64,000 nt of DNA from CAVVAH01 sp963746175 (GCA_963746175.1 CAVVAH010000004.1:744001-808000); one strand, 5' to 3'; shown: positions 10,794-20,093, counted from the first letter of the stretch. Notes: generated by a model not told the origin, from the letters alone. Program-made: numbers and translations.

Positions 10794-11900
10794 TCAGCCC
10801 CACGCGTTGTCCAGCCCGTACTGCGCGTTCTCGCTCTTGACGCCCTCGGCCGGTTCTTCGGTGATGAGCGTCACGCCGGTGTCGAAGAAGTCGAGACCCG
10901 GAGAATTCTCCGGCTTCGTCCCGTCCTTCACGATCTTGATGATCGCGTCGACGCCCAGCTCCACCATCTTGGCGGGGTACTGCTGCGAGGTCGCGTCGAT
11001 CGAGCCGTCCTGGACGGCCTCCACGCCTGCCCGGCCACCGTCAACCGAGACCACGACGACGTCGTCGAGCGACTTGCCCTGCGCCTCGAGAGCAGCAGTC
11101 GCACCGGCAGCGGTCGGCTCGTTGATCGTGTAGACCACGTTGATGTCGCTGTTCTTGGACAGCAGCTGCTCCATGCCCGTGCGGCCGCCCTCCTCGTTGG
11201 CGCCGGTGGCCACGTTGCCGACGATCTCGTAGTCGCCGCCGCTGTAGGTGCCGGTCTTGGGCTCGTCGCCGTTGATCTTCGGGTCGCCGATGTCCTCGAT
11301 GCCCATCCCCTCGAGGAAGCCCTGGTCGCGGTTGTAGTCGACCGAGACCACCTTGTCGTCGAAGATGTCCAGCAGTGCGATCACGGCCTTGTCGCCGCCG
11401 AGCTGCGCCGCGGCGTACTGACCGATGAGGTCGCCGGCCTTGCGGTTGTCGGTCGCGAAGGTGATGTCGACCGTGTCCGGCGGGTCCGGCGGTGTGTCCA
11501 GGGCGATGACGAAGAGTCCCTCGTCGCGCGCGCGAGAGATCGCGTCATTGACGCCGGTGGACATCGGGGTGATCAGGATGCCCTGCTGCCCTGCTGTGAT
11601 CGCCGCCTCGATGGCGTCGATCTGGCCCTGGTCGTCACCTTCCTCCTTGCCGGAGGCGATCGTGATGTCGATCCCCTTCTCGTCCGCGGCCGCCTTGGCG
11701 CCTTCCTGCATGGCGACGAAGAACGGGTTGGTGGAGTCCTTGGTGATCAGCGAGATGGCGATCTTCTCGTCGCTGCTGCCGGAGCCGCTGCCGGTGCCGC
11801 CGGTGTCGCTGCTGCCACCGCACGCGGCCAGGGCGAGCATGCCGGCCACGGCCACACCGAGGAGCCGGAAGACTGGGGTGCCACTTGTGCTACGCATCAT
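10794..11900 (-). CDS. Sugar-binding lipoprotein of the ABC importer (periplasmic-binding-protein type 1)
   Basis: 368 residues. It has a type II signal peptide with lipobox LAAC, modified Cys at residue 27, followed by a Ser/Gly linker. The mature part has the ribose/fructose-binding-protein fold (ISLITKDSTNPFFVAMQEGAK, VIALDTPPD, the YTINEPTA hinge region). It is exported, lipid-anchored and delivers the sugar to the permease. ATG 11900 and ATG 11897 are both possible. It is divergent from the LacI-type regulator with an operator in between, so its expression is probably induced by the transported sugar. Confidence 0.92.
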   Translation of the reverse strand: MMRSTSGTPVFRLLGVAVAGMLALAACGGSSDTGGTGSGSGSSDEKIAISLITKDSTNPFFVAMQEGAKAAADEKGIDITIASGKEEGDDQGQIDAIEAAITAGQQGILITPMSTGVNDAISRARDEGLFVIALDTPPDPPDTVDITFATDNRKAGDLIGQYAAAQLGGDKAVIALLDIFDDKVVSVDYNRDQGFLEGMGIEDIGDPKINGDEPKTGTYSGGDYEIVGNVATGANEEGGRTGMEQLLSKNSDINVVYTINEPTAAGATAALEAQGKSLDDVVVVSVDGGRAGVEAVQDGSIDATSQQYPAKMVELGVDAIIKIVKDGTKPENSPGLDFFDTGVTLITEEPAEGVKSENAQYGLDNAWG

Positions 11901-11944
11901 CGTCTGTCCTCACGTCACGCTGCTGTTGATCGGGCCGCTGCCCT

Positions 11945-11958
11945 TGACAACGTTGTCA
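11945..11958. promoter_or_regulatory. LacI-family operator, perfect 14-bp palindrome
   Basis: TGACAACGTTGTCA is a perfect dyad with a central CG, the usual form of a LacI/PurR-family operator. It lies in the 113-base gap between the divergent importer and regulator genes, 45 bases from the lipoprotein start and 56 from the regulator start, where binding could control both. Confidence 0.8.
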
Positions 11959-12013
11959 CGGCAGTTGTAGTCCTGTTGTTGCACACACGTCAAGACGGTG
12001 TTTCGACGCTGGG

Positions 12014-13108
12014 ATGCTCGTGACCGGACCGTTATCGACCGCAGCGACCGCAGCACCGCGGCCGACGATGCGCGACGTCGCGGCCCTGGCCGGCGTCAGC
12101 CTGAAGACGGTCTCCCGGGTGCTGAACGACGAGCCGGGCGTGTCTCCTGCGATGTCGGATCGGGTCCGTGCCGCTGCGCACGAGATCAGCTTCCGGCTGG
12201 ACCTGGGGGCCCGCAGCCTGCGCCGCTCCGACCGCAGGACAGCGACGATCGGGCTGGTCCTGGAGAACGTCGACAACCCGTTCTCCTCCGCGCTGCACCG
12301 CGCCGTCGAGGACGTGGCCCGCGCACGCGGGGTGGCCGTGTTCGCCGGCAGCCTCGACGAGGACCCGGTGCGCGAGCGCGAGCTGGTCGCGGCGTTCAGC
12401 TCCCGGCGGGTCGACGGCCTGCTCGTCATGCCGACGGGCGACGACCACGCCTACCTGGCCCGCGAGCGGCAGGCCGGCACGCCGTTCGTCTTCGTCGACC
12501 GCAGCCCCGGTCAGCTCGATGCGGACGTCGTCCTGTCCGACAACCGCGACGGCGCCAGGACCGGGGTCGAGCACCTCGTCGCGCACGGGCACCGGCGGAT
12601 CGGCTTCCTCGGTGACCTGCTGCGCATCAGCACGGCGACCGAGCGGTACGACGGGTACCTCGACGCGATGCGGGCTGCCGGCCTGCCGGTCGCGCGGCGC
12701 AAGGCCGTGCACACCGCCGTCACGGTGGGGGCCGCCGAGGCGGCCGCCGTCGGGCTGCTGCAGTCCGACGACCCGCCCACCGCCCTGTTCACGGCGCAGA
12801 ACCTCGTCACCATCGGCGCGCTGCGCGCCCTGCGGCGGCTCGGTGTGCACCGCGAGGTGGCGCTGGTCGGCTTCGACGACTTCCCGCTCGCCGACCTGCT
12901 GGACCCGCCGGTGACGGTGGTGGCGCAGGACCCGCACACCATCGGGCGACTGGCCGCCGAACGGCTGTTCCACCGCATCGACGGCGACGGCGGTGCCTAC
13001 GTCACCGAGGTCGTGCGGACCCGACTGGTGACGCGCGGGTCCGGCGAGATCCCTCCTCCGGGCAGCCCGCTGGTCACCCGGCGCCGTCGGCCGACCAGCG
13101 GGGGCTGA
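12014..13108 (+). CDS. LacI-family transcriptional regulator
   Basis: 364 residues. The N-terminal helix-turn-helix (MRDVAALAGVSLKTVSRVLN, about residues 19-38) and hinge helix are standard, followed by a periplasmic-binding-protein-like sensor domain (IGLVLENVDNPFSSAL to the C-terminus). It should repress the divergent sugar importer, probably through the palindrome at 11945-11958, and be released by a sugar or sugar phosphate. ATG 12014 gives an 18-residue leader before the HTH; ATG 12068 is an alternative. Its 3' end overlaps the convergent FGGY kinase by 35 bases. Confidence 0.9.
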   Translation: MLVTGPLSTAATAAPRPTMRDVAALAGVSLKTVSRVLNDEPGVSPAMSDRVRAAAHEISFRLDLGARSLRRSDRRTATIGLVLENVDNPFSSALHRAVEDVARARGVAVFAGSLDEDPVRERELVAAFSSRRVDGLLVMPTGDDHAYLARERQAGTPFVFVDRSPGQLDADVVLSDNRDGARTGVEHLVAHGHRRIGFLGDLLRISTATERYDGYLDAMRAAGLPVARRKAVHTAVTVGAAEAAAVGLLQSDDPPTALFTAQNLVTIGALRALRRLGVHREVALVGFDDFPLADLLDPPVTVVAQDPHTIGRLAAERLFHRIDGDGGAYVTEVVRTRLVTRGSGEIPPPGSPLVTRRRRPTSGG

Positions 13109-14402
13109 CGAGACCGGCAGCGATGCCGGCCAGCTCGGCGGCGCCGAGCGCCCCCGGCTCGTGCAGCTCACGCTCGCCGAACCCGCCGTACTGCCGCTGC
13201 TTCACCGCGCGCACCAGCGGGTTGTGCAACCAGCCGCCCGCGACCAGCACCGAGCGGTGCGCGCCCACCTCCGCCGCCATCGTCGCCAGCAGCCGCTCGC
13301 CCATCGCGCTGATGTCCTCGACCGCGACCCGCCAGACCAGCCGCGGGTCTGCCTCGTCGTCGATGTCGTGCAGGGTCAGCGCGTGGTAGGTCGCCGTGAC
13401 GTACATGCCGGTGGCCGAGCGGTCGACGTCCAGCGCCTGACGGCCGAGCTCGATCCGGGCGGCCGACGTGGGCGCCCCCACCATCGCGCCGACGCGCTCG
13501 AGGGAGATGCCGGTCGGCAGGCCGGCCAGCAGGCAGAGGTGGCCGGGTACGACGCCCCACCCGGTCGAGACGTTCACCTGCGCCAGCCGGTCCATCGAGT
13601 CCGGGGACAGTGGCGCCCGAACCGTGCGCAGCAGCGCCTCGGCCGTGCCCAGCGAGTCGAACAGGGCGCCGTCGACCGCGGCGCCGAGGGCGAAGGCGGC
13701 GACCTGATGGTCGTGCCCGGCGACGGTGAGCACCGCGCCACGCAGCTCCTCCGGTGCCTCGTCGTCCACCCGGCCCACCGGCTGCCCCGCCTCGACGAGG
13801 TCGCCGAGGAAGGACGGCGCCGCGTCCAGCATCGCGAGCGCGTCGTGCCACGGCCGGCGCCCCGGCACGTCGAAGAGGCCGGTCCGGCTCACCAGTGACA
13901 GCTCGCTGACCTGGTCGCCACCGAGCGCGTGCACCGCCCACTCGGGTACCGACAGGAACCGGACGGCGTCGCGCGTCGCCTCGTGGTGCTGCCGCAGCCA
14001 GAGCAGCTTGGGCAGGCTGGACACCGGGTCGACCGGCCGGCCCGCCGTCCGGCGGTAGGCCCGCTCGCCCAGGCGGTCCCGGACCTCGTCGCAGTCGCCG
14101 CGCGGGTCGTGCCAGGCCAGCGCCGGCGCCAACGGGGAGCCGTGGCGGTCCAGAAGCACCCCCGTCTCGGACATGCCGGACACGCCCACCGCGGCGGCCT
14201 GGGCGCCGGCGGCGCGGGCCGCACCGGCAGCCGCCTCCGCCGTCGCGGCCGCCAGCGCGAGCGGGTCCACCTCGGCCTGGGCGCCGTGGTGCCGCCACGG
14301 GGTCGCGACGGCGTGCTCGCCGAGGACCCGCAGGTCGGTGTCGGTCGCGACCGCCTTGACCCGCGTGGTGCCGATGTCCACACCGACCAGGACCCCGCTC
14401 AC
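13074..14402 (-). CDS. FGGY-family carbohydrate kinase
   Basis: 442 residues of an actin-fold sugar kinase. VGVDIGTTRVKAVATD at the N-terminus is the phosphate-1 motif, LAWHDPRG and TVAGHDHQVAAFALGA are family segments around the substrate and catalytic Asp, and VLVAGGWLHNPLVRAVKQ is the adenosine motif. Family members phosphorylate ketoses, polyols or glycerol. The GTG start at 14402 overlaps the preceding gene's stop. Clustered with a phosphomannose-isomerase-like protein and a 1-phosphofructokinase-family kinase, it likely carries out the first phosphorylation of an imported sugar. I cannot name the substrate. Confidence 0.88.
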   Translation of the reverse strand: MSGVLVGVDIGTTRVKAVATDTDLRVLGEHAVATPWRHHGAQAEVDPLALAAATAEAAAGAARAAGAQAAAVGVSGMSETGVLLDRHGSPLAPALAWHDPRGDCDEVRDRLGERAYRRTAGRPVDPVSSLPKLLWLRQHHEATRDAVRFLSVPEWAVHALGGDQVSELSLVSRTGLFDVPGRRPWHDALAMLDAAPSFLGDLVEAGQPVGRVDDEAPEELRGAVLTVAGHDHQVAAFALGAAVDGALFDSLGTAEALLRTVRAPLSPDSMDRLAQVNVSTGWGVVPGHLCLLAGLPTGISLERVGAMVGAPTSAARIELGRQALDVDRSATGMYVTATYHALTLHDIDDEADPRLVWRVAVEDISAMGERLLATMAAEVGAHRSVLVAGGWLHNPLVRAVKQRQYGGFGERELHEPGALGAAELAGIAAGLVSPRWSADGAG

Positions 14403-15427
14403 CGGGCACCCGCCGCGTCGTCGGGCCTCGGCGCCCGGCAGACGACGACGTCCGCGCCGTGCACCTGCCAGGGACCGGCGGCCCAGGGGACGACGAACGC
14501 GGCGCCGCGGCCCACCGCGAGGTCGGCCCCCGCGTCGGTGCTCACGCGGCCGTCGCCGGCGAGGACGAGACAGACGGCGAACCCGGCGTCCACCGCGCCG
14601 TGCCCGGGCAGCAGCTGGGCGCGGAAGTAGGCGTCGGCCCGGCCGGTGAGCAGGCTGCGGACCTCCCCGCCGGTCAGCCCGCTGGCGCGCACCAGGTCGT
14701 CCCGCTCGGCCGGTGTCAGCGGCTCGAGCCGCAACGCGTCGAGGACCGTCGGGAAGCCGAGGCCGAGGTGACCGTCGCGCTCGCCGTCGACACCGAACCC
14801 GTCCCACTCCAGCAGCGCCGACAGGTCGGTGGGCTCCTGCAGCTCGAGCACCAGGACCCCGGCGTCGATGGCGTGCGGCACACCCGCGGGCACCAGGAGG
14901 GTCTCCCCCGCCCGGACGGCCCGCCGGTGCAGCGACGCGAGCAGCGCGGCGCTGTCCCGGCGGGTGACGAGGTCGAGGACCTCGGCCTTCGTGACGGGAC
15001 CGGCGAACCCCAGCCCCACCCCGGCACCCTCCGGTGCCTCGAGGACGATCCAGGCCTCGGTCTTGCCGTGGCCGAGGGCCAGGTGCCGGCGGGCGAACGC
15101 CTTGTCGGGGTGGAAGTGCACCGGCAGCCGCTGGTCGGGGTCGAGCAGCTTGACCAGCAACTCGGTGCTGTCGCCGTACGCCGCCAGGTGATCGGGCCCG
15201 AGCCAGCCGAGCGGGTCGGCAGCGACGGCGTCGCGCAGCAGCCTGCCGTCCGGCAGCTCCGACAGCCCGGACCGCGTCTCGCCGAATCGCGTCACGGTCG
15301 ACCCGATCCAGTCCTCCGGCCGCCGCGGACCCCCGGGGCCGCCGCGCAGCGCGCCGATCCGGTCGCCGCCGCGGTAGAAGTGCGGGAACTGGTTCGGCGG
15401 CAGCAGGACCGGCGTGCTGTCGGTCAC
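14399..15427 (-). CDS. Type I phosphomannose-isomerase-like protein (cupin)
   Basis: 342 residues. LVKLLDPDQRLPVHFHPDKAFA carries the metal-binding His pair typical of class I mannose-6-phosphate isomerases, then HGKTEAWIVLEA and LVPAGVPHAIDAGVLVLELQEP supply further ligands. It is closer in layout to the Bacillus ManA/Pmi short form than to housekeeping long forms. The neighbours are sugar kinases, so it may interconvert a ketose and aldose phosphate of the imported sugar rather than mannose 6-phosphate. It overlaps both adjacent genes by 4 bases, so it is co-translated with them. Confidence 0.85.
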   Translation of the reverse strand: MTDSTPVLLPPNQFPHFYRGGDRIGALRGGPGGPRRPEDWIGSTVTRFGETRSGLSELPDGRLLRDAVAADPLGWLGPDHLAAYGDSTELLVKLLDPDQRLPVHFHPDKAFARRHLALGHGKTEAWIVLEAPEGAGVGLGFAGPVTKAEVLDLVTRRDSAALLASLHRRAVRAGETLLVPAGVPHAIDAGVLVLELQEPTDLSALLEWDGFGVDGERDGHLGLGFPTVLDALRLEPLTPAERDDLVRASGLTGGEVRSLLTGRADAYFRAQLLPGHGAVDAGFAVCLVLAGDGRVSTDAGADLAVGRGAAFVVPWAAGPWQVHGADVVVCRAPRPDDAAGAR

Positions 15428-16428
15428 GTCCTCGTCCTCGCCACCGACGAGCTGCGCACCTCAGCCAGCAGGGCGGCGACCGCCTCCGGCTCGACCGCCG
15501 CCGGGCCGGTCCGCCGCACGCTGTCGGCCGCGCTCGCCACCCCGAAGCGGACCGCGGCCAGCAGCGGCTCGCCGCGCTCCAGCGCCACGGCGACCCCGGC
15601 GACCAGGGCGTCGCCGGCCCCGACGGGGTTGACCACCGCGACCCGCGGCGACGGGAACCACCACGACCCCTCGCCGGTGTGCAGGGCGGCGCCGGCCCGG
15701 CCACCGCTCACCAGGGCCGCCCGCGCCCCGGCCGCGACGAGCGCCCCGGCCGCGGCCGCGCACCGGGCGGCGACGTCGTGCCCCGACTCGTCCACCACCT
15801 CGACGGCGACGGCGGCCCCGGCCGCGGCGTCCCGGCCGGCCGGCGGACGGAGCACCGCCTCCGCCTCGGCGAGGTTCGGCTTGACCAGCGCCGGCCCGGC
15901 CCGCAGCGCGGCCGCGAGCACCGGGCCACCGGCGTCGACGACCGCAGCCGCCCCCTGTTCGGCTGCCAGCCGGACGACCACGGCGTACAGGTCGGCCGGG
16001 GCCCCGGGCGGCAGGCTGCCGGAGGCCACCACGACAGCCGGCCGCTGGCTGGCCAGCGCGCCGGCGTACGCCTCGAGGAAGGCGGTGCAGCCGGCGTCGT
16101 CGAGGGGCGGGCCGGGCTCGTTGATGACGGTGGTGCGGCCGTCGTCCTCGAGCACGACGGTCGCGGCGCGGAGCTCGCCCGCCGTCCGCACCGCAACCAC
16201 ATCGAGCCCGCTGGCCGACAGCAGGTCCGCGAGCCGGGCGCCCTCGACCCCCGGGCAGTTCGCCACCAGCGTGGGCCGGCCGCCCAGCCCACGGGCGGCG
16301 CGGGCCACGTTGACCGGCTTGCCGCCTGGGGCCGACTCGACGGCGGCCGCGCGCAGCACGGCACCCGGGACGAGCGTGGGCAACCGGAGGATGCGGTCCT
16401 GCGTGAGGTTGGTGCCGAGGATGAGCAA
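15424..16428 (-). CDS. 1-phosphofructokinase / tagatose-6-phosphate-kinase family (PfkB)
   Basis: 334 residues. The N-terminus (MLILGTNLTQDRIL), the early GG motif APGGKPVNVARAARGLGG and the late NPVGAGDALVAG place it in the FruK/LacC branch of the PfkB kinases, which phosphorylate keto-hexose phosphates to 1,6-bisphosphates. There is no in-frame ATG or GTG near the homologous start; TTG 16428 is chosen because the protein begins there in alignment with FruK. It heads a three-gene run with the isomerase and FGGY kinase, divergent from a class I aldolase that could cleave its product. Confidence 0.85.
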   Translation of the reverse strand: MLILGTNLTQDRILRLPTLVPGAVLRAAAVESAPGGKPVNVARAARGLGGRPTLVANCPGVEGARLADLLSASGLDVVAVRTAGELRAATVVLEDDGRTTVINEPGPPLDDAGCTAFLEAYAGALASQRPAVVVASGSLPPGAPADLYAVVVRLAAEQGAAAVVDAGGPVLAAALRAGPALVKPNLAEAEAVLRPPAGRDAAAGAAVAVEVVDESGHDVAARCAAAAGALVAAGARAALVSGGRAGAALHTGEGSWWFPSPRVAVVNPVGAGDALVAGVAVALERGEPLLAAVRFGVASAADSVRRTGPAAVEPEAVAALLAEVRSSSVARTRT

Positions 16429-16525
16429 CGTCAGCGCCCCTCACCCGCTCCGTCGTCCGTCGCGCGGAACGCTAGGTCGCGCACGTAGCCTGCGTCAACG
16501 ACCAGACCGCGCCCCAGGAGGCCAG

Positions 16526-17365
16526 GTGTCCGACGTCCGCATCCGCATGTCCCGGCTGTTCGACCCCCGATCGGGGCGGTGCTTCGACGTCGCGGTCGAC
16601 CACGGCTTCTTCGGGGAGGCGTCCTTCCTCGCCGGCATCGAGGACCTCGACGCGGCGGTCCGCGTCCTCGCCGACGCGGGTCCGGACGCGATCCAGCTCA
16701 GCCAGGGACAGGCGCACCTGCTGCAGCAGATCCCCGGCCGGCAGCGGCCGGCGCTGGTGCTGCGCACCGACGTCGCCAACGTGTACGGCACGGCGCTGCC
16801 CGCGCGGCTGTTCAGCCGGCTGATCCCCGAGCCGGCGCTCACCGCCGTCCGGCTGGACGCCGCCTGCGTCGTCGTCAACCTCTTCGACCTGCCCGGCCGG
16901 CCCGAGGTCCGCGAGGCGTGCGTCGCCAACGTCCTCGCCGCCCGGGCCGACTGCGAGCGCTACGGCATGCCGCTGATGGTCGAGCCGCTGGTCATGAAGG
17001 ACGCCGACGCCGGCGGCTACACCTCGGACGGCACGACGGCCAAGGTCGTCCCGCTCGTCCGGCAGGCCGTCGAGCTCGGAGCCGACGTGGTGAAGGCCGA
17101 CCCCACCGACGACGTCCACGACTACCACCTGGTCGTACAGGCGGCCGGCCACGCACCGGTGCTGGTCCGCGGCGGCGGGCGGGTCGAGGACGCCGAGCTG
17201 CTCCGGCGCACGGCGGCGGTCCTGGACCAGGGCGCGGCCGGGATCGTCTACGGACGCAACGTGATCCAGCACGCCGACCCGGCCGGGCTGGTCCGGGCGC
17301 TGATGGCGATGCTGCACGACAGCGTCACGGTCGAGGCGGCGGCTGCCGCGCTCGCGGGCAAGTGA
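16526..17365 (+). CDS. Class I aldolase of the DhnA/LacD/DeoC superfamily
   Basis: 279 residues of a TIM-barrel Schiff-base aldolase. DVAVDHGFF is the N-terminal family motif, ADVVKADPTDD carries the presumed Schiff-base Lys at residue 190, and VRGGGR with GIVYGRNVIQHADP forms the phosphate-binding end. It would split a keto-sugar 1,6-bisphosphate or related phosphate into triose phosphates. The start is GTG 16526 with AGGAGG four bases upstream; ATG 16547 is less likely. It is divergent from the sugar-kinase run, and its stop overlaps the next oxidoreductase start. Confidence 0.85.
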   Translation: MSDVRIRMSRLFDPRSGRCFDVAVDHGFFGEASFLAGIEDLDAAVRVLADAGPDAIQLSQGQAHLLQQIPGRQRPALVLRTDVANVYGTALPARLFSRLIPEPALTAVRLDAACVVVNLFDLPGRPEVREACVANVLAARADCERYGMPLMVEPLVMKDADAGGYTSDGTTAKVVPLVRQAVELGADVVKADPTDDVHDYHLVVQAAGHAPVLVRGGGRVEDAELLRRTAAVLDQGAAGIVYGRNVIQHADPAGLVRALMAMLHDSVTVEAAAAALAGK

Positions 17366-18504
17366 CGGCCACGGCGCCGACGCCGGTGCGGATCGGGGTC
17401 GTCGGCGGCGGTCTGATGGGCCGCGAGCTGCTCCTGCTCACCCGGCGGTGGGACGCGCTGGTCGACCACCCGGCCAGGCCCGAGGTGGCGGCAGTGGCCG
17501 ACCCGGCGCCCGCCGTGCAGCAGTGGTGGCGCGCCGCCGGGGTCGCGACGGTGACCGACGACTACCGCCGGCTGCTCGACGACCCGGACCTCGACGTCCT
17601 CTACCTCGCCGTGCCGCACGACCTGCACGAGCAGCTCTACCTGGACGCGGTGGCGGCGGGGAAGGACTTCCTCGGCGAGAAGCCGTTCGGCATCGACCTG
17701 ACCGCGGCCCAACGGATCATCGCCGCGGTGGCGGCGTCGTCGGTGTTCGTCCGCGTCTCCAGCGAGTTCCCGTTCTTCCCCGGCGCGCAGCGCGCGGCAG
17801 CGCTGGTCCGCGACGGTGTGCTCGGCGAGGTCCTGGACGTGCGGTCCGGGCTGCTGCACTCGTCGGACCTGGACCGGGACAAGCCGATGAGCTGGAAGCG
17901 TCGCGCCCGCACCTGCGGGGCAATCGGGGTGATGGGAGACCTCGGGCTGCACGCCGCGCACCTGCCGCTGCGGCTCGGCTGGGCGCCCGCCCGCGTCTAC
18001 GCGCTGCTGGACGACGTCGTCCGGGTCCGGCCCGGTGCCGACGGCGAGCCGGAGCCCTGCGACACCTTCGACAATGCGCAGCTGGCCCTCACCGTCGCGA
18101 CTGCCGGGCGCCGCTTCCCGATGTTCTGGGAGACCAAGCGGATCGCGCCCGGCGAGCGGAACACCTGGTTCTTCGAGGCGGTCGGGATGGACGGCGGGGT
18201 GCGCTACTCGACCCGCAGCCCGCAGGTGCTGCAGCGGTTCGGCCTCGTCGACGGCGAGCAGGCCTGGTCCGAGGTGCAGCCCGGCCACAGCAGCGCCTGG
18301 CCGACGGTGACCGGCGCCATCTTCGAGTTCGGCCTGCCGGACGCTCTGCTGCAGATGTGGGCCGCTTTCCTGGCCGAGCGGGCCGGGGAGCTGGGCGACC
18401 GCTTCGGCACCGCCAAGCCCGAGGAGGCACTGGCAGCGCACCGGGTGTTCGACGCCGCGCTGCGCTCGCACGAGTCGGGCGGCAGCGTCGACCTGACGGG
18501 CTGA
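17362..18504 (+). CDS. Gfo/Idh/MocA-family oxidoreductase
   Basis: 380 residues. The nucleotide-binding motif GVVGGGLMGREL opens the protein, DFLGEKPFGIDL supplies the EKP motif, and GVMGDLGLHAAHLPLRLGW holds the D-x3-H catalytic pair. It is translationally coupled to the aldolase (GTGA overlap), so it probably acts on an intermediate or precursor of the same sugar pathway. It ends 11 bases before the convergent ribokinase gene. The substrate is unknown. Confidence 0.85.
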   Translation: MTATAPTPVRIGVVGGGLMGRELLLLTRRWDALVDHPARPEVAAVADPAPAVQQWWRAAGVATVTDDYRRLLDDPDLDVLYLAVPHDLHEQLYLDAVAAGKDFLGEKPFGIDLTAAQRIIAAVAASSVFVRVSSEFPFFPGAQRAAALVRDGVLGEVLDVRSGLLHSSDLDRDKPMSWKRRARTCGAIGVMGDLGLHAAHLPLRLGWAPARVYALLDDVVRVRPGADGEPEPCDTFDNAQLALTVATAGRRFPMFWETKRIAPGERNTWFFEAVGMDGGVRYSTRSPQVLQRFGLVDGEQAWSEVQPGHSSAWPTVTGAIFEFGLPDALLQMWAAFLAERAGELGDRFGTAKPEEALAAHRVFDAALRSHESGGSVDLTG

Positions 18505-18515
18505 CCCGTCGCGCG

Positions 18516-19427
18516 TCACCGGTCCAGGACGGCGTCCACCTCGTCCCGGCGCGGGACGGCCGGCACAGCGCCCCGCCGCTGGACGCAGAGCGACGCTGCC
18601 GCGCCGGCCAGCGTCATGGCTGCGGGCACCGGAAGGCCGTCGGCGAGGGCGGCCGCCAGGTAGCCGGCGAAGGTGTCGCCGGCGCCGGTGGTGTCCACTG
18701 CCGTCACGGGCCGGCCTGGCTCCTCGTGCCGCGCGCCGGAACGGTCGCGGTAGACCGCGCCGGCCGGACCCAGGGTCACGACCACCGCGGGCACCCGCTC
18801 GAGCAACCGGTCGAGGTGTCGGTCGATGCCTCCGGTCGGCCCGCCGGCCCCGGCGATCGCCCGGGCCTCGCCCTCGTTGACGACGAGCACGTCGACGGGG
18901 TCGGTGAGGTCGCGGTCGACGGCCGCCTCCGGCGCGGCGTTCAGCACGACCGTCGCGCCGGCCGACCTGGCGGCGCGAGCCGCCTCGGAAACCGTGCGGA
19001 GGGGCACCTCGAGCTGCATGAGGAGGACCCGCGACCGCGCCACCTCGGCCAGCTCGTCAGCGCGCAGGTCGAGCAGGTCGGCGTTGGCGCCCGGCGCGAC
19101 GACGATCGCGTTCTCGCCGTCGCCGTCGACCATCACCAGCGCGAGCCCCGTGCGCGCGGTCGTGGTCCGGACCAGCGACCGGATGCCCTCGGTGGCGAGG
19201 ACACCGAGCAGCTCCCGGCCCTCGGCGTCGGCCCCCACCGCCCCCACGAAGCGGGTGCGCGCGCCGGCCCGGGCCGCCGCCACCGCCTGGTTGAGCCCCT
19301 TGCCGCCCGGGCCCTCCGCCCGGCCGGACGACAGCAACGTCTGCCCCGCGACCGGGAGCGCGGCCACGTCGAGGACCAGGTCGAGGTTGGCGCTGCCGAG
19401 CACCGTCACACCGCTCCCGCCGGGCAT
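18516..19427 (-). CDS. rbsK: Ribokinase-like PfkB kinase
   Basis: 303 residues. GSANLDLVLDVAALP at the N-terminus, GPGGKGLNQAVAAARAGA (the ribokinase GG motif), AAPE in the central region and DTTGAGDTFAGYLAAAL near residue 250 are classic ribokinase segments, and length is normal. It would convert ribose or a similar pentose to the 5-phosphate. ATG 19427 has no ribosome site but a TAGCGT -10 box six bases upstream, so it is likely leaderless and monocistronic. Confidence 0.85.
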   Translation of the reverse strand: MPGGSGVTVLGSANLDLVLDVAALPVAGQTLLSSGRAEGPGGKGLNQAVAAARAGARTRFVGAVGADAEGRELLGVLATEGIRSLVRTTTARTGLALVMVDGDGENAIVVAPGANADLLDLRADELAEVARSRVLLMQLEVPLRTVSEAARAARSAGATVVLNAAPEAAVDRDLTDPVDVLVVNEGEARAIAGAGGPTGGIDRHLDRLLERVPAVVVTLGPAGAVYRDRSGARHEEPGRPVTAVDTTGAGDTFAGYLAAALADGLPVPAAMTLAGAAASLCVQRRGAVPAVPRRDEVDAVLDR

Positions 19428-19433
19428 GGCGGA

Positions 19434-19439
19434 ACGCTA
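19434..19439 (-). promoter_or_regulatory. -10 box TAGCGT of leaderless ribokinase gene
   Basis: The hexamer ends six bases before ATG 19427, placing the transcript start at the start codon. No purine-rich ribosome site is present. Confidence 0.55.
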
Positions 19440-19591
19440 CTGGCGCACGGGCCGCACCGGGCGCAGCAACGGCAATGACGACCTCGTGCCGCGGGGCTGA
19501 CATAGCGGGAGGCCCTCCCCTGCGTGAGGTGCGGTGGGGGACGCCGCGACCGGGACCGGGCGCGACGACCGACACGGAGAGGGGCGTCGAC

Positions 19592-20065
19592 ATGTCAGGT
19601 CGTACCGGACGGGTGGTGGCGACACTGCTGGGGGCGGCGCTGATGGTCGGAGGAGCGGGTACGGCGGTGGCCGCGGGTGGGAAGCCCGTTATCACCAAGG
19701 GCGGGGGCACCGAGACCTTCGCCGACGACTTCATCCTCGACCTCTGCGGCATCGAGACCCAGACCACCCTCACCGAGCGGTGGACACTCAAAGAGTTCCC
19801 CGACGGCTCGGAGACCCTGCAGGTCACCCGGACCTTCGTCTCCGACGACCCCCGGATACCGGTCGAGAAGGGCGCCGGGACGGCGTTCACCGCACCGGAC
19901 GGCAGCCGGCGCGTGGTGGGCACGCCGCTGCACCTGATCGGCCCGCACGGCGTGCGGATCATCGACGCGGGACAGGTGGTGTTCGGACCCGACGGCGAGA
20001 TCCTCAGCATGCGCGGCCCGCACCCCTCGCTCAGCACCGACCCCGCGGAGTACTACTGCCCGTAG
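19592..20065 (+). CDS. Small secreted protein of unknown function
   Basis: 157 residues starting at ATG 19592, which follows a GGAGAGG ribosome site; the frame is open further upstream but without homology-like sequence. Residues 1-28 form a Sec signal peptide (RTGRVVATLLGAALMVGG, then AVAA). The mature part has two Cys (DLCGIE and the C-terminal YYCP) that could form a disulfide, and looks beta-rich (TERWTLKEF, LQVTRTFVSDD). I do not recognise the family. It sits 28 bases upstream of an ECF sigma factor gene and may be part of the same unit. Confidence 0.75.
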   Translation: MSGRTGRVVATLLGAALMVGGAGTAVAAGGKPVITKGGGTETFADDFILDLCGIETQTTLTERWTLKEFPDGSETLQVTRTFVSDDPRIPVEKGAGTAFTAPDGSRRVVGTPLHLIGPHGVRIIDAGQVVFGPDGEILSMRGPHPSLSTDPAEYYCP

Positions 20066-20093
20066 AGGAACGCTGGACGAGGAGGGCGGGCGA

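Noticed and set aside
14459..16525. Upstream extension of the aldolase frame
   Set aside because: The upstream part is low-complexity and antisense to the isomerase and kinase genes; the homologous protein starts at 16526 with a ribosome site.
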